Below are positions 54,775 to 63,849 of a DNA stretch of 64,000 nt, in pieces. Below the pieces are notes generated by a model. It did not search any database and was not told where the DNA came from. It was given only the letters and a program-made list of their open reading frames with translations. This stretch comes from Pelagihabitans pacificus (lineage in GTDB: Bacteria > Bacteroidota > Bacteroidia > Flavobacteriales > Flavobacteriaceae), in the NCBI RefSeq assembly GCF_009371985.2, contig NZ_VIKU02000001.1, positions 124,001 through 188,000 of the forward strand, written 5' to 3'. The position numbers and the translations under genes are program-made. Numbering within the stretch: position 1 is the first letter of the stretch; each line of letters opens with the position of its first letter.

Positions 54775-56070
54775 CTATTCCGCAGCTTCTTCCAAAGTAA
54801 ATTGAAAGCGATCCGAGATGGCGACCGAAAGAGCATCCAAGGTTTCAGGGGTCACGTCCCACAAACCGTTGTCACCATCATTCATCAGATCGGACAGAAA
54901 GGCGTCGACTTCCTCCTTCGAAAAATAAGGAGTCTCCGCATCAGGTCTTCTGGTAAACTGTAGGCTGTAAATAAAACCATAGCCTTCGGATAAATCGTGA
55001 AAGGCAGTACCATAGGCAGGTGTTTCCTGGGTCAACGAGTTTTTCGCCTGTTGTAGATAGTAAACGGCCCGAATGGCAATGATTTCAGAAATCTTTTGCT
55101 TGATAATCGCTATTTGGGCATCTCGAACCTCATAATTCTTTGCGACAATCGCAGCCCGGCCCAATTTGAAGGCCTGAAAAAGGGTCTCCGCAATGCCTTC
55201 AAAGTCGGTATCACCCTCTACCCGACCGATGTATTTGTTCAAAAAACTATCGGCACCCAAGTCGGCATTGGGATTGGCAGCATCGGCATTCAATCCGTAT
55301 ACGTAGCCATAGGCCTCGTCCCACTTATGTTCCATAGTAGTATACGATTTTCCTTCGGCGACCGTATCGGCGTCATTCTCGTCGCGGTTGTTCCCCTCGT
55401 CAAGTACGGCCAAACTGAGATAGTTATTCAATACCTGATCGGTAGTCCAAGCGCCAATCAATCCTTTGTTGAACAGCTGGTCGTATTCCAAACCTTTGTC
55501 GTTTACATATCGAGTCGAAGAACCATCGGGCAACTGACCAGGATTACCAGGGCTGGCCACCACATTGAAATTGGGAAATACCTCGTTTACCTGCGCCATT
55601 AACCATGCGTCAAAATCGGCTCTTACCACAGCCTGAATAGCACTATTCGAGGAAAAGTAATCGACCGAGGCGGCCGTTTTACTCTTGATGTTTTTGTCGG
55701 AAGCATTCAACTCGGTGTTCTCGAAATTATCAACTCCCTGCTCATGTGCATACATGGCCAACAGCGCATCCGATGTGGTTGTAGGTTCCAATAATAAATC
55801 TAAAATTTCCTCGCTCATCAACAACCGGGTGGTCTGTCCACTAAAATCTACCGTTGACTCCCCATTTCGTTCAAACGTATAGCTGGTCGGGTTCTGGATG
55901 CCGGTGGTACAGGGTGTGCAACTGCCACCGCAATCCACAGCGGTCTCATCACCATTTTGAATGTTATCGCTACACGTGGCGACCGGGTTTACGGGGTCGT
56001 TATCATCGGAACTACAGGAAGCTAAAGAGACGAGAAAAGTGAGTAACAGAAGAGGTCTTAATCGATTCAT
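54775..56070 (-). CDS. DUF4856 domain lipoprotein
   Basis: 431 residues with a lipoprotein signal (LVSLASC, Cys19). Residues 33-54 carry a small cysteine cluster (C..NIQNGDETAVDCGGSCTPC), likely a disulfide knot close to the membrane anchor. The rest is the helical DUF4856 domain, found in Bacteroidota beside imelysin and TonB receptors. It leads the operon with imelysin, HTTM and the receptor and is preceded by a strong promoter flanked by two palindromic sites. A role in iron or another metal uptake is inferred from this context. Confidence 0.88.
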   Translation of the reverse strand: MNRLRPLLLLTFLVSLASCSSDDNDPVNPVATCSDNIQNGDETAVDCGGSCTPCTTGIQNPTSYTFERNGESTVDFSGQTTRLLMSEEILDLLLEPTTTSDALLAMYAHEQGVDNFENTELNASDKNIKSKTAASVDYFSSNSAIQAVVRADFDAWLMAQVNEVFPNFNVVASPGNPGQLPDGSSTRYVNDKGLEYDQLFNKGLIGAWTTDQVLNNYLSLAVLDEGNNRDENDADTVAEGKSYTTMEHKWDEAYGYVYGLNADAANPNADLGADSFLNKYIGRVEGDTDFEGIAETLFQAFKLGRAAIVAKNYEVRDAQIAIIKQKISEIIAIRAVYYLQQAKNSLTQETPAYGTAFHDLSEGYGFIYSLQFTRRPDAETPYFSKEEVDAFLSDLMNDGDNGLWDVTPETLDALSVAISDRFQFTLEEAAE

Positions 56071-56084
56071 CGGAAACTATATTT

Positions 56085-56103
56085 ATTTAGACTTGTTTTA
56101 AAT
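56085..56103. promoter_or_regulatory. operator-like 19-base site 1 of the DUF4856 operon
   Basis: ATTTAGACTTGTTTTAAAT, between the predicted transcript start and the ATG. It agrees in 16 of 19 positions with the minus-strand reading of site 2. Position fits a repressor operator. Confidence 0.55.
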
Positions 56104-56110
56104 AGTGTGG

Positions 56111-56141
56111 CAAATCTAAAGTACAAATCCGTTTTGGACAA
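56111..56141 (-). promoter_or_regulatory. promoter of the DUF4856 operon
   Basis: On the minus strand TTG (56141-56139), a 20-base spacer and TAGATTTG (56118-56111), a full match to TTG-N20-TAnnTTTG. The start codon is at 56070. Confidence 0.7.
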
Positions 56142-56146
56142 GCTTT

Positions 56147-56165
56147 ATTTAAATTAAATCTAAAT
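56147..56165. promoter_or_regulatory. operator-like 19-base palindrome, site 2 of the DUF4856 operon
   Basis: ATTTAAATTAAATCTAAAT: the two 9-base arms match in 8 of 9 pairs around one central base. It ends six bases upstream of the -33 TTG. Size and symmetry suit an iron-type repressor (Fur or DtxR family), which is inference. Confidence 0.6.
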
Positions 56166-56222
56166 AAAAAGTGAGATTTAACATTAAGGCCTTATGAGAT
56201 TATATTCGACCGGGAAGTCGCG

Positions 56223-57089
56223 CTAATGGAAAACTGAAAATAATTCCGTGGCCTTGTTGAAGGCGGCTTCAAAAACCATCCAATTCACCCCTGTTTCCGC
56301 TTTTTCCTTTGTAAAGTAGGACAGCATTTTCTCGGTGGGCATATTCCCGGTAAGCTCGTCCTTGGCCATGGGACAACCCCCAAAACCTTGGACCGCACCA
56401 TCGAACCTTCGGCAACCGGCCTTGTAGGCAGCATCTACTTTTTGGTGCCATGTGGTCGGGGTGGTGTGCAGGTGGGCACCAAACTCGATTTCAGGGTATG
56501 TTGGGATCAAATTTGAAAAAAGATAGTCGATCGTATCCGGGGTAGAGGTTCCTACCGTGTCGGAAAGCGACAGGATACGGGCACCCATTTCGGCCAGACG
56601 TTCTGTCCACTCCCCTACCACATCCACTCCCCAAGGGTCCCCATAGGGATTTCCAAAACCCATGGAAATATAAGTAACCACCTCTTTTCCCGTAGCGTTC
56701 GCGATACTAAAAATCTCCCGTAGTATTTCGACCGACTGGGCAATCGTTTTATGGGTGTTGCGCATTTGAAAGTTTTCCGATATGGAAAAGGGATATCCAA
56801 GATAATCGATTTCCGGATGTTGGCTTGCGTCCCTTGCCCCACGTACGTTGGCCACGATGGCCAATAATTTGCTTTTCGTTCTGGAGAGATCCAGTTGGGA
56901 AAGTACCTCCGCCGTGTCGGCCATTTGTGGGATTGCCTTAGGGGAGACAAAACTCCCGAAGTCGAGGGTATCGAAACCACAGCCCAAAAGAGATTGGAGG
57001 TAACGCGCCTTATGCTCGGTAGGGATAAACGTTTTAATGCCCTGCATGGCATCCCGTGGACATTCGATGATTTTGACCGTTTCTGGCAT
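56223..57089 (-). CDS. hydroxymethylglutaryl-CoA lyase
   Basis: Splits HMG-CoA into acetoacetate and acetyl-CoA, last step of leucine breakdown. 288 residues. Landmarks are ECPRDAMQG (catalytic-type Arg and Asp), DFGSFVSPKAIPQMADT, GAHLHTTP (metal His pair) and GGCPMAKDELTGNMPTE with the catalytic Cys. The other leucine pathway genes are not in the window. Transcribed apart from the preceding iron operon. Confidence 0.93.
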   Translation of the reverse strand: MPETVKIIECPRDAMQGIKTFIPTEHKARYLQSLLGCGFDTLDFGSFVSPKAIPQMADTAEVLSQLDLSRTKSKLLAIVANVRGARDASQHPEIDYLGYPFSISENFQMRNTHKTIAQSVEILREIFSIANATGKEVVTYISMGFGNPYGDPWGVDVVGEWTERLAEMGARILSLSDTVGTSTPDTIDYLFSNLIPTYPEIEFGAHLHTTPTTWHQKVDAAYKAGCRRFDGAVQGFGGCPMAKDELTGNMPTEKMLSYFTKEKAETGVNWMVFEAAFNKATELFSVFH

Positions 57090-57224
57090 AGGTTGTTTTA
57101 GCCTTGAACAATTAGTTAGGGGTATTCAAGAGAATCCGATATTGCATCGGAGCCGGTTCCTCCATTTTATTTCGAACGGCTTTTATTCCTCCAAAATTAA
57201 AAGGGGTTCTGGCAAAATTAGTGA

Positions 57225-57851
57225 CTATTTATCGGATAACAACAGATAAATACCGATTCCCAAAAAGACGATAATTTGCATCCATTTCAAAAACACCCCT
57301 GCTCCCGCATGTTGGGTTAAATAATCTGAAATAGTCCCAGCGAGAATGGCAATTAAACTAAAAACGAGGAAGGAAACGAACATAAATAAAAGTCCCAAAA
57401 CATAAAACTGCACAACAGTTCCCAAGGTGTCGCTGAACAAAAACCCCGGAAAAAAGGCTAGAAAGAATATGGTAACCTTCGGATTCAGTACATTCATAAT
57501 CAATCCCTGTTTAAAAAGCTGTCCTAAGCTTTTTCGAGGCGCTTTCCCACCGGAAAGCTGTACGACCGCATCACTACGAAACACCTTAAAGGCCAAATAG
57601 AAGAGATAAAGGGCCCCGAAAAGTTTAATGGCAAAAAATAGCCTATCATTGGCTTTGATCAAGGCAGAAACCCCAAAGGCCAATAATGTTGTGTGCACCA
57701 AACATCCGGAAATCAATCCCGCCACGGTGGCCAACCCATATTTCTTTCCGTTGGTGATACTTTGGGTAATGACATAAATATTGTCCGGACCAGGGGAAAC
57801 GGCCAGGGCGGCAGTAGCAAGTATAAACGCATGTAGGATTTCGTAGTTCAC
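57225..57851 (-). CDS. LysE family transporter
   Basis: 208 residues, six predicted membrane helices. The N-terminal family signature is present (AVSPGPDNIYVITQSITNGKKYGL ATVAGL). RhtB/LysE proteins export amino acids. Substrate unknown. The 135-base gap to the HMG-CoA lyase holds no gene. Confidence 0.92.
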   Translation of the reverse strand: MNYEILHAFILATAALAVSPGPDNIYVITQSITNGKKYGLATVAGLISGCLVHTTLLAFGVSALIKANDRLFFAIKLFGALYLFYLAFKVFRSDAVVQLSGGKAPRKSLGQLFKQGLIMNVLNPKVTIFFLAFFPGFLFSDTLGTVVQFYVLGLLFMFVSFLVFSLIAILAGTISDYLTQHAGAGVFLKWMQIIVFLGIGIYLLLSDK

Positions 57852-58003
57852 GGGAAATGTTCAGAAGCTAGGGTCGAGGGCATAATCACATACGGTAATA
57901 TTCTCAAGCTTCCTATCGTTCTACCTTATTTTCAATTTGGGCAAAATACAAATTCCTACAGAACTTCAACACTATTTTCATATCTTCCACCAAATTCCAA
58001 GCA

Positions 58004-58426
58004 ATGAGCACTAAAGTACAGGCAAGCGTATTATTGATTATTTTTTTATCATTAACCTTTATTTCGTTCAATAGTAAATCGGTCGACCATCCAAAAGCAA
58101 CGGTCATTATGCAACAAGATAGTGTATTACGCCATGTCGTACTTTTCAAATTTAAAGAAGGAACCCCCGAGGAAAAAGTAAACGAAATCGAGCAAGCCTT
58201 TGGAGCGCTACCCTCAAAAATACCCGAAATTCAAGGATATGAATGGGGATTGAACAATAGCCCTGAAGGTCTGGAAAAGGGCTTTACCCATTGCTTCTTT
58301 CTTACCTTTGGAAGCGAGGAAGGTCGCGCCATATACCTACCTCATCCGGACCATAAGGCCTTTGGGGATTTACTGGGTCCGCACTTGGCCGATGTCTTGG
58401 TAATGGATTATTGGACACGACAGTGA
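58004..58426 (+). CDS. Dabb (stress-responsive alpha/beta barrel) domain protein with signal peptide
   Basis: 140 residues. The signal or anchor covers 7-24 (ASVLLIIFLSLTFISFN). The Dabb domain covers about 42-139 (LRHVVLFKFKEGTPEEKVNEIEQAF and YLPHPDHKAFGDLLGPHL). Dabb proteins are dimeric ferredoxin-like barrels of varied or unknown function. Divergent from LysE. Confidence 0.9.
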   Translation: MSTKVQASVLLIIFLSLTFISFNSKSVDHPKATVIMQQDSVLRHVVLFKFKEGTPEEKVNEIEQAFGALPSKIPEIQGYEWGLNNSPEGLEKGFTHCFFLTFGSEEGRAIYLPHPDHKAFGDLLGPHLADVLVMDYWTRQ

Positions 58427-58465
58427 GCAGTGGGCAAAATAAGCAGTCCCTATCCTAACGCCCTG

Positions 58466-59512
58466 TTACTGTTGGTATTTCCTTAAAATCGCCTCGTTGA
58501 TTCTTTTTACCAAAGCCGGGCCCTCATATACAAAACCGGTCCAAAGTTGAATTAAATCGGCTCCGGCTTCCAACTTCTCTAGGGCATCCTCGGCACTCAT
58601 AATTCCCCCGACCCCGATAATTGGGAAAGACTTCTTGCTTTTTTCAGCTAAAAAACGGATGACTTCGGTACTTCGTTCACGCAGGGGCTTGCCACTGAGT
58701 CCACCCTTTTCTTCGGTAAATACCAACTCGGATTTCAGGTTCTTGCGTTCCAGGGTCGTATTAGTGGCGATGATTCCATCAATCTTCGTGGTTTCAACGA
58801 TTTTGATAATATCAAGCAGCTGATCGTCACTAAGATCCGGGGCTATTTTCAACAAAATCGGTTTTTCCTTGCCGTGTTTGCTCTTAACGGCAACTTTTTG
58901 ATTCTCCTTTTTCATCGCCAGAAGCAGATTGGTCAAAGGTTCCTTGTCCTGAAGTTCCCTTAAGCCAGGGGTATTTGGGGAGCTCACATTGACAACAAAA
59001 TAGTCTACGTGCTCAAATAGGGCATCAAAACAGATCAGGTAGTCTTTGATAGCCATATCATTTGGGGTACCCTTATTTTTCCCTATGTTGCCTCCGATCA
59101 ATACCTTGTGGTTTTTTTTCAGTTTTTCAGCCGCATCGAAAACGCCTTTATTATTAAAGCCCATTCGATTGATAATCGCTTCGTCGGCCTTGAGCCTAAA
59201 CAGACGTTTCTTGGGATTGCCCTCTTGGGGCTTTGGAGTCACAGTACCGATCTCAATAAAGCCAAATCCGAAATCGCTCAGTTCATTAAAGAGTTTTGCA
59301 TCTTTATCAAAACCAGCAGCCAAACCTACCGGGTTATCGAATTTTAGCCCAAATACCTCTCGCTCCAGTCTGGAGTCCTTAATGGTATACAATGCCCGGA
59401 AGATTTTTGAAAAACCAATGTTAGAGAGAAAACGAATCAGCCCGAATGTGAGGTGGTGTGCCCTTTCCGCATCAAGTAGGAAAAAGAAAGGACGTATCAT
59501 TAACTTATACAT
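58466..59512 (-). CDS. pyrD: dihydroorotate dehydrogenase (quinone), class 2
   Basis: Fourth step of pyrimidine synthesis; FMN enzyme at the inner membrane that passes electrons to quinone. 348 residues. The N-terminal helical hydrophobic region ([24 protein letters not shown]) marks class 2. The FMN and catalytic-Ser loop [11 protein letters not shown] is at 175-185, and [14 protein letters not shown] and [13 protein letters not shown] complete the set. Confidence 0.96.
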   Translation of the reverse strand: MYKLMIRPFFFLLDAERAHHLTFGLIRFLSNIGFSKIFRALYTIKDSRLEREVFGLKFDNPVGLAAGFDKDAKLFNELSDFGFGFIEIGTVTPKPQEGNPKKRLFRLKADEAIINRMGFNNKGVFDAAEKLKKNHKVLIGGNIGKNKGTPNDMAIKDYLICFDALFEHVDYFVVNVSSPNTPGLRELQDKEPLTNLLLAMKKENQKVAVKSKHGKEKPILLKIAPDLSDDQLLDIIKIVETTKIDGIIATNTTLERKNLKSELVFTEEKGGLSGKPLRERSTEVIRFLAEKSKKSFPIIGVGGIMSAEDALEKLEAGADLIQLWTGFVYEGPALVKRINEAILRKYQQ

Positions 59513-59532
59513 AAACCAAGGTAAGATTTACG

Positions 59533-59540
59533 CAAAAATA
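59533..59540 (-). promoter_or_regulatory. candidate -7 box of pyrD
   Basis: TATTTTTG on the minus strand, 20 bases before the pyrD ATG. The -33 half is not clear. Confidence 0.4.
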
Positions 59541-59599
59541 CGAACTCAATCCTACTATTTTCCCTATCTAGCGCGATTTTTTTAACATTTGCACGTTAA

Positions 59600-60040
59600 T
59601 TACTCCGGGGCGATACTATCCTTATAAGATACTGGAATAATTTTGATGGGTTTGCGAAGAGCCTCCATACAGAGATCAAGGTACAGCTGGTACTGTTTTG
59701 GATTGAAAGTTGACAATAATATCTTATCCGTTTCCCAGGAAGCATCCACCATTTTTTGCTGAAGCACCTTGTATTTATTGGCCAAGGTGATCAGATCTTC
59801 CTCCGTACTTTGGGGATGTTGGTCAAAAAGTTTTTGAATCTCATCCTCGAAAGCCTTATTGGTGACAAGCAGCTCACCCCGTAGCGTCTCCATTGTTGCT
59901 TTTTGCTCGGTATTCAATTGAAAAATCTCGGTAATCGCATTGAAATTTTCTCCACCGACATCGAGGGTGCAGTCTTGGGCCCACCCCATCAAGGGAAGGA
60001 AGCAAAAGAACAGGATCAATTTAAAAGTATTAAAATTCAT
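59600..60040 (-). CDS. small secreted helical protein of unknown function
   Basis: 146 residues with a signal peptide (MNFNTFKLILFFCFLPLMGWAQ). The rest is helical (FQLNTEQKATMETLRGELLVTNKAFEDEI), with two Cys flanking it (C24 and one near C-terminal DLCMEALRK). It resembles the many small periplasmic helical proteins of Flavobacteria (compare Spy-like folds), but I cannot assign it. Divergent from pepT. Confidence 0.7.
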   Translation of the reverse strand: MNFNTFKLILFFCFLPLMGWAQDCTLDVGGENFNAITEIFQLNTEQKATMETLRGELLVTNKAFEDEIQKLFDQHPQSTEEDLITLANKYKVLQQKMVDASWETDKILLSTFNPKQYQLYLDLCMEALRKPIKIIPVSYKDSIAPE

Positions 60041-60045
60041 TTTTT

Positions 60046-60074
60046 TTGGAGTTTCAGAACCTCAGGTATGTTTG
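60046..60074 (+). promoter_or_regulatory. promoter of pepT
   Basis: TTG (60046-60048) in a T run, 18-base spacer, TATGTTTG (60067-60074), an exact TAnnTTTG. The ATG at 60111 is 36 bases on. Confidence 0.65.
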
Positions 60075-60110
60075 CTATATAAACAGTATTTTTATCTAAA
60101 AATTATATAA

Positions 60111-61337
60111 ATGCAGTACATTATTGACCGATTTGTCGGTTACGCAAAAATCGATACCCAAAGCAATCCGCATTCCGAAACTACCCCTAGCACAGAAAAA
60201 CAGTGGGTGCTCGCAGATCTGTTGGTAGATGAGCTTACCCGAATCGGTATGGAAGATGTAACGATCGATGACAACGGCTATATTATGGCTACGCTCCCCA
60301 GTAATATGGACGCAGAGGTACCTGTCATCGGTTTTATCTCACATTACGATACCTCTCCCGATTTCCCCGCCACCAAGGTGAGCCCTCAAATTATTCGGGA
60401 CTATGATGGCGGGGATATTGTACTCAATGTAGCGGAAAAAATAGTGCTCTCCCCTTATTATTTTGAGGATTTACTTCTTTATAAAGGTCAGACCTTGATT
60501 ACCACCGATGGCACTACACTTTTAGGGGCCGATGATAAGGCCGGGATTACCGAAATCATCACCGCCATGGAATACTTGATCAATAATCCGGAGATACCAC
60601 ATGGGAAAATAAGAGTGGGGTTTACCCCCGACGAGGAAATTGGTAGGGGTGCGCATAAATTCGATGTGGAAAAATTCGGGGCCGAATGGGCCTATACCAT
60701 AGACGGAAGCCAAATCGGTGAATTGGAATATGAGAACTTCAATGCTGCCAGTGCGAAGGTAGTCATCAAGGGAAAAAGCGTACATCCCGGTTATGCCAAA
60801 GGAAAAATGGTAAACGCGATTAGCATTGCCAACGAATTCATGTGGATATTGCCCATCGAAGAAACCCCGCAACACACTTCCGGAAGGGAAGGCTTTTTTC
60901 ATATTCACCATATGAAAGGGGAAATTGAACATGCGGAGTTCGAACTGATTGTACGGGATCACGACCGCGAGCAGTTCGAAAAACGAAAGCAGCTATTGTT
61001 GGACATTACCGAAAAACTCAACAAGTTATACGGTAATTGCATCACTATTGATCTAAAGGACCAATACTATAACATGCGGGAAAAGGTAGAACCGGTTTTT
61101 CATATCGTAGAAACTGCAAAGGCCGCGATGGAAGCGGTGGGTGTGACCCCTATCATCAAACCTATCCGTGGGGGTACCGATGGTTCCCAACTAAGTTATA
61201 TGGGACTTCCCTGTCCCAATATTTTTGCGGGTGGACATAATTTTCATGGAAAGTACGAATACATTCCCGTCGAGAGCATGCAGAAAGCGGTTGAAGTTAT
61301 CGTAAAAATTTGCGAACTTGTAGCAACAAAGAGTTAA
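60111..61337 (+). CDS. pepT: peptidase T (tripeptide aminopeptidase)
   Basis: 408 residues, M20B metalloaminopeptidase that removes the first residue of tripeptides. Metal motifs are SHYDTSPD (His and Asp), ADDKAG (bridging Asp), PDEEIGRG (Glu pair) and the late AGGHNFHGKYE. KPIRGGTDGSQLSYMGLPCPNIFAGG is the family C-terminal signature. No signal peptide; cytoplasmic. Strong promoter upstream. Confidence 0.96.
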   Translation: MQYIIDRFVGYAKIDTQSNPHSETTPSTEKQWVLADLLVDELTRIGMEDVTIDDNGYIMATLPSNMDAEVPVIGFISHYDTSPDFPATKVSPQIIRDYDGGDIVLNVAEKIVLSPYYFEDLLLYKGQTLITTDGTTLLGADDKAGITEIITAMEYLINNPEIPHGKIRVGFTPDEEIGRGAHKFDVEKFGAEWAYTIDGSQIGELEYENFNAASAKVVIKGKSVHPGYAKGKMVNAISIANEFMWILPIEETPQHTSGREGFFHIHHMKGEIEHAEFELIVRDHDREQFEKRKQLLLDITEKLNKLYGNCITIDLKDQYYNMREKVEPVFHIVETAKAAMEAVGVTPIIKPIRGGTDGSQLSYMGLPCPNIFAGGHNFHGKYEYIPVESMQKAVEVIVKICELVATKS

Positions 61338-61406
61338 TCGTTTATACGATAGGTAATTAGGATTATTTAATTCCTGCGTAGCGATACACTCGAAATAGTG
61401 AGTACT

Positions 61407-62003
61407 ATGGAAATGTTGGAAAAAGTCGAAGCGTATTTCGAGAAAGACCACCCATTCAAGGAGGGCATTGCGAAACTGCGGGAATTGGCCTTAAAAACCG
61501 ATTTAGAGGAAACTTACAAATGGAGTTTGCCCACCTATACCATCAACAATAAAAATGTGCTTGGTATTTGTCGCTTCAAAAAGCATTTTGGAATATGGTT
61601 TTTTAATGGGGTATTTCTAAAGGATGAAAAGAACGTTCTCGAGAACGCGCAAGAAGGCAAAACGCAGGCGATGCGGCACTGGAAATTCTTCGACAACGAC
61701 ACCATCGATGAAACCATGGTGCTAAGCTATATGAATGAAGCCATTGAGAACGAGAAAAAGGGAATCAAACTGATGCCCAAAACAACGTCGGTTCCAAAAG
61801 TAATCGTGCCACAGGAGTTGACCGTAGCCCTCAAAGGCAGTCCCGACCATAAAAAATCGTTCGAAAATCTTTCACCTTCCAAACAAAAAGAGTACGCGGA
61901 ATTTATATCAACCGCCAAGAGAACGCAAACGAGGCAAAGCCGTTTGAAAAAAATACTTCCCATGATTTTGGACGGGAAAGGGCTCAACGATCACTATCGA
62001 TGA
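61407..62003 (+). CDS. DUF1801/YdeI-like protein
   Basis: 198 residues from the ATG at 61407 (MEMLEKVEAYF). A GTG three codons earlier is possible. The first 115 residues match the DUF1801 pattern (EETYKWSLPTYTINNKNVLGICRFKKHFGIWFFNG). The last 60 residues carry the YdeI/OmpD-associated helical tail (FENLSPSKQKEYAEFISTAKRTQTRQSRLKKI). Family function is not established. Convergent with the Gfo/Idh gene. Confidence 0.85.
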   Translation: MEMLEKVEAYFEKDHPFKEGIAKLRELALKTDLEETYKWSLPTYTINNKNVLGICRFKKHFGIWFFNGVFLKDEKNVLENAQEGKTQAMRHWKFFDNDTIDETMVLSYMNEAIENEKKGIKLMPKTTSVPKVIVPQELTVALKGSPDHKKSFENLSPSKQKEYAEFISTAKRTQTRQSRLKKILPMILDGKGLNDHYR

Positions 62004-62073
62004 TTTTGGTTACATTCTAAATTCCAAACATTATATACTATCAGATATTTTGAAGGATAAGGGATGTTATTTA

Positions 62074-63420
62074 TCAAAGTATTGGCAGTTTCCAACCATT
62101 CTGATAATTCGCGGTGACAAATTCGTTTGCGGCCTCTTCCTTGAATCGATGCGCGGTTTCATCCCAATAGATTCGATTTCCAGTTTTAAAGGCCACATTG
62201 CCCATGTGCGACACCAAGGCCGCATCGTATCCTACTTGTATGGGTGCCGTTAACTTGGAGGCGTCCCTACTTTTGACCGCCTCGATGAAATTCACGGTGT
62301 GCAAATCGAGCCCGCTGCCCTCGCGTTTTCTGAGGGGAATGGGGTCGATTTTATTCTCTCGTTCCTTATCCCATCCCTGGAACTCCCTTTCGGGAATTAC
62401 TTCCCAACCATTACGATCGAGCACCAAGGTGCCGTTGTTACCAATAAAGGCAATACCGTGGTTTCTGCCATAGTTGCCGCCATCAATGCCTGTGGCGTGT
62501 TCCCATAAAATGGAGAATCCGTCATATTCAAAAACGGTCTGCAGGCTATCGGGTGTCTCGGAGGCGTCATCGGGATAGGCAAACTTTCCGCCTATGGCCA
62601 TCACCGATTTTGGCGTGCCGGCTTTCATGCCGTAGAGCGCATAATCTATAAGATGTACACCCCAGTCGGTCATAAGTCCGCCTGCATAGTCCCAGAACCA
62701 TCTGAAATTAAAGTGGAAGCGATTCTCGTTAAAAGGGCGTTTTGGTGCCGGACCCAACCACATATCGTAATCCACTCCTTCGGGAACGGCACTATCGGGG
62801 AGTACTGGAACGGGTTTCATCCACCCTTGGTACGCCCATGCCTTTGCCAAACGAATATTACCTAAAGCACCGGAGTGTACGAATTCAATGGCGTCGACAA
62901 AGTGCGGTTGACTGCGCTGCCACTGACCTATTTGAACCATTCGGTCACTGGAATTCACATACTTGAGCATAATATCGGCCTCTTGGATCGAATTTGCAAT
63001 CGGTTTTTCACAATACACATCCTTACCAGCCTGTAGCGCATCGGTCAACATTAAGCAATGCCAATGGTCCGGTGTGCCTATAATGACCACATCAATATCC
63101 TTATCGTCCAATAGTTGACGGTAATCTTTGTACCATTTAGGTTTTTTGATACCCGCTTTTTCCAGATCTGCGGTACGCATTCCCAGTACGCTTTCGTCCA
63201 CGTCGCAAAGGGCGACTACCTCCACTTCATTGATCTTGAGCATTGACGAAAGATCTGAAAAGCCCATACCCTTGCAGCCGATGACTCCGACCTGGATACG
63301 GTCATTGGGGCTTACGGTCTTTCTCATTTGTGCCAATAATTCCATCGGAAATAAAAATGCGGCGCCTGTCCCTGCCAGGACAAGACCGCTTTTTTTTATA
63401 AAGTGTCTTCTGTGATACAT
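62074..63420 (-). CDS. Gfo/Idh/MocA family oxidoreductase with Tat-type signal (third copy)
   Basis: 448 residues. The start has HRRHFIKKS before a hydrophobic stretch, a twin-arginine-like signal. Nucleotide motif GVIGCKGMG (about 45-53, extra residue compared with GxGxxG) and VYCEKP. The later WGVHLIDYALYGM carries the catalytic-type His and Asp. It is related to the pair at 3.2-5.8 kb but separate from any DUF1080 gene. Substrate unknown. Confidence 0.9.
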   Translation of the reverse strand: MYHRRHFIKKSGLVLAGTGAAFLFPMELLAQMRKTVSPNDRIQVGVIGCKGMGFSDLSSMLKINEVEVVALCDVDESVLGMRTADLEKAGIKKPKWYKDYRQLLDDKDIDVVIIGTPDHWHCLMLTDALQAGKDVYCEKPIANSIQEADIMLKYVNSSDRMVQIGQWQRSQPHFVDAIEFVHSGALGNIRLAKAWAYQGWMKPVPVLPDSAVPEGVDYDMWLGPAPKRPFNENRFHFNFRWFWDYAGGLMTDWGVHLIDYALYGMKAGTPKSVMAIGGKFAYPDDASETPDSLQTVFEYDGFSILWEHATGIDGGNYGRNHGIAFIGNNGTLVLDRNGWEVIPEREFQGWDKERENKIDPIPLRKREGSGLDLHTVNFIEAVKSRDASKLTAPIQVGYDAALVSHMGNVAFKTGNRIYWDETAHRFKEEAANEFVTANYQNGWKLPIL

Positions 63421-63475
63421 AGTTGTTGATTTAATCTGCTTGAAGATACTTAATTTTCTGTTACCTCCAGAAATT

Positions 63476-63504
63476 AAAAAGCCCCGACTTTTTCAAGTTG
63501 GGGC
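63476..63504 (-). terminator. rho-independent terminator after yajC
   Basis: A 10-pair stem (63495-63504 with 63481-63490, one G-U pair), 4-base loop, followed on the minus strand by TTTTTAATTT. 24 bases after the yajC stop. Confidence 0.85.
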
Positions 63505-63527
63505 CCTTGTATACTCATATAAAGAGA

Positions 63528-63824
63528 TTATTTCTTTACCGCTTTGGGAGTATTCAATTTTTTGCTCATCTCCATTGAAATGGCCGAACGGTCAAACTTG
63601 AGCTTCCCTGCCATTGTTTCCAGGATACAGGACGAATCTTTTTCGCTCAGCTCCATAATCTTACCGTGGAGACCACTTTTAGTGATGACACGATCGCCTT
63701 TTTTTAACTCGGCAGCAAACCTCTTTTCATCTTTTTGGCGTTTCATTTGTGGGCGAATCATAAAGAAATAGGCCACCACAAAAATTAAAATCATCGGCAA
63801 AAATTGCCCTATATTCTCTCCCAT
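63528..63824 (-). CDS. yajC: preprotein translocase subunit YajC
   Basis: 98 residues: one N-terminal membrane helix (FLPMILIFVVAYFFMI) and the conserved RPQMKRQKDEKRFAAELKKGDRVITKSGLHGKI. Accessory to SecDF in protein export. It lies just downstream of a DUF1573 gene, the usual order in Flavobacteriaceae, and ends with a terminator. Confidence 0.96.
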   Translation of the reverse strand: MGENIGQFLPMILIFVVAYFFMIRPQMKRQKDEKRFAAELKKGDRVITKSGLHGKIMELSEKDSSCILETMAGKLKFDRSAISMEMSKKLNTPKAVKK

Positions 63825-63849
63825 ATACGTACGTAATTCTTATTGGTTC

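Noticed and set aside
55096-55602. 168-codon plus-strand frame inside the DUF4856 gene
   Set aside because: Mirror of a supported gene; no motif.
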